Shown piece by piece: positions 61,820 to 64,000 of a DNA stretch of 64,000 bases (positions are counted from its first letter, which is position 1; every line of letters begins with the position of its first letter). The translations under genes and the position numbers were made by a program. Source of the DNA: Rubrivivax sp. (GTDB taxonomy: Bacteria; Pseudomonadota; Gammaproteobacteria; Burkholderiales; Burkholderiaceae_C). The notes beneath the pieces were generated by a model that saw nothing but the letters and a program-made list of their open reading frames with translations, was not told the origin of the DNA and did no database searches. Location: positions 124,001 to 188,000 of the forward strand of contig JAIXSE010000034.1 in the NCBI GenBank assembly GCA_027484825.1, given 5' to 3'.

Positions 61820-63142
61820 ATGCTGAACCTTCGCACCCTGCACACCACCGACACCGACTTCGAGACGGACTTCCGCCAGGTGCTGCACTGGTCGGCCGAC
61901 ACCGATGCCGAGATCGAAGGCCGCGTGGCCGACATCCTGGCCGCGGTGCGTGAACGCGGGGACGCTGCGGTGCTCGAATTCACCGCACGCTTCGATCATC
62001 TGCAGGCCGCCTCCGTGGCCGGGCTCGAGCTGACCCGCGACGAACTCAAGGCCGCCTTCGACGGCCTGCCCCCCGAGCAGGCCCAGGCGCTGAACCAGGC
62101 GGCGGCACGGGTGCGCAGCTATCACGAACGTCAGAAGAAGGCCTGCGGCGAGAGCTGGAGCTATCGCGACGAGGACGGCACGCTACTGGGCCAGAAGGTC
62201 ACGCCGCTGGACCGGGTGGGCATCTATGTGCCGGGCGGCAAGGCGGCCTATCCCTCCAGCGTGCTGATGAACGCCATTCCCGCGCAGGTGGCGGGCGTGC
62301 CGGAAATCATCATGGTGGTGCCGACGCCGCGCGGCGAGAAGAATCCGCTGGTGCTGGCCGCCGCCTATGTGGCGGGTGTGCATCGCGCCTTCACCGTGGG
62401 CGGCGCGCAGGCCGTGGCGGCGCTGGCCTATGGCACCGACACCATTCCTCGCGTGGACAAGATCACCGGCCCGGGCAATGCCTATGTGGCGAGCGCCAAG
62501 AAGCATGTGTTCGGTCAGGTCGGCATCGACATGATTGCCGGCCCCAGCGAGATCCTGGTGCTGGCCGATGGCACCACGCCGCCCGACTGGGTGGCCATGG
62601 ACCTGTTCAGCCAGGCCGAACATGACGAACTGGCGCAGAGCATCCTGCTGTGCCCGGACCTGGACTACATCGGCCAGGTTCGCGAGGCCATCGAACGGCT
62701 GCTGCCGGGCATGCCGCGCCAGGCGGTGATCCGCGCGTCGCTGGAAGGCCGGGGGGCGTTGATCCACACCCGGTCGATGGAAGAGGCCTGCGAGATCAGC
62801 AACCGCATCGCGCCGGAACACCTGGAAGTGTCCAGCCGTGATCCGCATCGCTGGGAGCCGCTGCTGCGTCACGCGGGGGCCATCTTCCTGGGCGCCTTCA
62901 CCAGTGAATCGCTGGGCGACTACTGCGCCGGGCCCAATCACGTCCTGCCGACCTCCGGCACGGCCCGGTTCTCGTCGCCGCTGGGGGTGTACGACTTCCA
63001 GAAGCGCTCCAGCCTGATCGAGGTCAGTGAAGCCGGCGCCCAGGTGCTGGGGCCGATCGCGGCGACGCTGGCGTACGGGGAAGGTTTGCAGGCCCATGCG
63101 CAGGCGGCGGAGTTCCGTCTCAAGCCCGCGCTCGCCCGCTGA
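61820..63142 (+). CDS. hisD: Histidinol dehydrogenase
   Basis: 440 residues, normal length. It performs the last two oxidation steps of histidine synthesis, from L-histidinol to histidine, with Zn and NAD. Conserved motifs present: [17 protein letters not shown], and [11 protein letters not shown], with the Zn-ligand His and the general-base region in that last segment. Directly after hisG. Confidence 0.95.
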   Translation: MLNLRTLHTTDTDFETDFRQVLHWSADTDAEIEGRVADILAAVRERGDAAVLEFTARFDHLQAASVAGLELTRDELKAAFDGLPPEQAQALNQAAARVRSYHERQKKACGESWSYRDEDGTLLGQKVTPLDRVGIYVPGGKAAYPSSVLMNAIPAQVAGVPEIIMVVPTPRGEKNPLVLAAAYVAGVHRAFTVGGAQAVAALAYGTDTIPRVDKITGPGNAYVASAKKHVFGQVGIDMIAGPSEILVLADGTTPPDWVAMDLFSQAEHDELAQSILLCPDLDYIGQVREAIERLLPGMPRQAVIRASLEGRGALIHTRSMEEACEISNRIAPEHLEVSSRDPHRWEPLLRHAGAIFLGAFTSESLGDYCAGPNHVLPTSGTARFSSPLGVYDFQKRSSLIEVSEAGAQVLGPIAATLAYGEGLQAHAQAAEFRLKPALAR

Positions 63143-63261
63143 GGCCTTCCCCCGCTGAGGTGGGCCCCGTCCCCGGGACGGGTGCCCATGGGGGAGTCCT
63201 GTCCACAAACTCGATGAAGTGGCATAGCATCGTCCCGGTCACACCCGACACAAGGACGTCG

Positions 63262-64000
63262 TATGCGTTTCTCGGATCTTCGCGTGGGACTGCGCATCAC
63301 CCTGGGCTTTGCGGCCGTGCTGCTGGCCACCCTGGTGATCGGCGTGGTGGCCGTCACCCGCATGCAGGTGATCCAGGGCAATGTCTCGGACATGGCCAAC
63401 GACTGGATTCCCTCCATCAATGCCATCAACGCGTATCTGGTCAAAGCCAACGACTTGCGGCGGGCCGAGATGGCGGCCGTGCTGCAGGACACTGACAGCG
63501 GCCTGGAGCAGGAACTGACCCGCATCCGCACCTTGCGGGAGACCACGCTGCCCGACCTGGCCAAGAAATACGAGGCGCTGATTTCGGTGCCGAACGAGCA
63601 GGCGGTCTGGGACGACACCAAAAGCAAGATGACGGCACTGCTGGCGCAGCAGGACCAATTGATCGCCGCCCGCAAGGCGGGAGACCGAACGGCGGCCGCC
63701 GCGCAGGCCATGGGCGCTTCCCGGAGCGCCTTCCTGGCGGTGACCGACAACATCCAGAAGCTGGTGGACATCAACACCCAAGGGGCGCAGGAGAGCTATC
63801 AGAGCTCCCAGCGGGTGTTCTCCACCGTCATCACCACCATGGTCGTGCTGATTGTGTTGGCGCTCGCCGCCGGCGCGCTGCTGTCCTGGTACCTCACCCG
63901 CAGCACGGTGCAGCCGCTCAACGAGATGGTGTCGGTGGCGCAGCGGGTGGCGGAAGGCAACCTCGCGGTGCAGGTGGATGTGTCCCGGCGGGATGAACTG
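63262..64000 (+). CDS. Methyl-accepting chemotaxis protein, 3' truncated by the window end
   Basis: 246 codons visible from ATG 63262 (AAGGA upstream), open at the window edge. Membrane span 1 (~11-31), a four-helix-bundle ligand domain (~32-185), span 2 (~190-212) and the start of a HAMP domain (V-A-Q-R-V-A-E-G-N-L) are seen; the signalling domain is beyond the window. Third chemoreceptor of this type here. Confidence 0.88.

Overview
The window is high-GC bacterial chromosome, most like a member of the Burkholderiales of the Roseateles/Mitsuaria/Rubrivivax kind. The support is family content: AceK, DUF3331, DUF2968, DUF1415, a PHA-granule-associated protein with a wax-ester-synthase-type acyltransferase, a cyanophycinase, PEP-CTERM proteins, and short-form HisG next to HisD. 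No dnaA, rRNA, tRNA, CRISPR array or intact prophage was seen. The genus is inference.

Left edge (1-4000): an accessory island, visibly less GC-rich than the rest. It holds an ApeA-like HEPN anti-phage gene, a two-gene unit of unknown exported proteins, and mobile-element debris (a 132-bp inverted-repeat element and a decayed IS3-type transposase end). From 4.3 to 11.4 kb comes a catabolic block: isovaleryl-CoA dehydrogenase behind a palindrome that may be a LiuR site, beta-carbonic anhydrase, isocitrate dehydrogenase kinase/phosphatase, then thiolase-SDR-acyl-CoA dehydrogenase. From 11.5 to 15.2 kb is a surface/exopolymer block: a spore-coat-U-like pilin, a PEP-CTERM protein, a small secreted protein and a PA-domain metalloprotease. 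From 15.5 to 33 kb are signalling and scavenging genes: a diguanylate cyclase, two chemoreceptors, a periplasmic phosphodiesterase, cyanophycinase, M13 peptidase, MFS exporter and several small hydrolases. A truncated molybdo-flavoenzyme Fe-S subunit lies just upstream of the first chemoreceptor. A 0.4-kb intergenic region at 32 kb carries a duplicated repeat with DnaA-box-like TTGTCC sites.

From 33 to 53 kb: a nitrate/sulfonate-type ABC operon without a binding protein, a duplicated-domain DUF2968 protein, a PepSY membrane pair, a cNMP-binding/thioredoxin-reductase-like fusion, gshA, an M20 amidohydrolase with DUF1415, an orphan branched-chain-type binding protein, and a molybdopterin oxidoreductase coupled to a putative lipoprotein aminopeptidase. 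From 52.4 to 55 kb is a storage-lipid cluster (PHA-system protein, acyl-CoA-binding protein, wax ester synthase/DGAT). The right end has an alpha/beta hydrolase with two usable starts, a dienoyl-CoA-isomerase-like crotonase, an ABC-2 exporter, BolA/IbaG, HisG, HisD and a chemoreceptor cut by the window end.

The most notable observation is at 39.85-40.13 kb on the minus strand. A sigma-70-type promoter (TTGACT, 17-bp spacer, TACATT) has a LexA-like box in its spacer. It is followed by a leader with a 10-bp long-range stem and a 12-codon mini-ORF, then a 36-codon single-membrane-span protein with a good ribosome binding site. This has the architecture of an SOS-induced small membrane protein (TisB-like toxin or SidA-like division inhibitor), although the peptide itself resembles neither that I can see.
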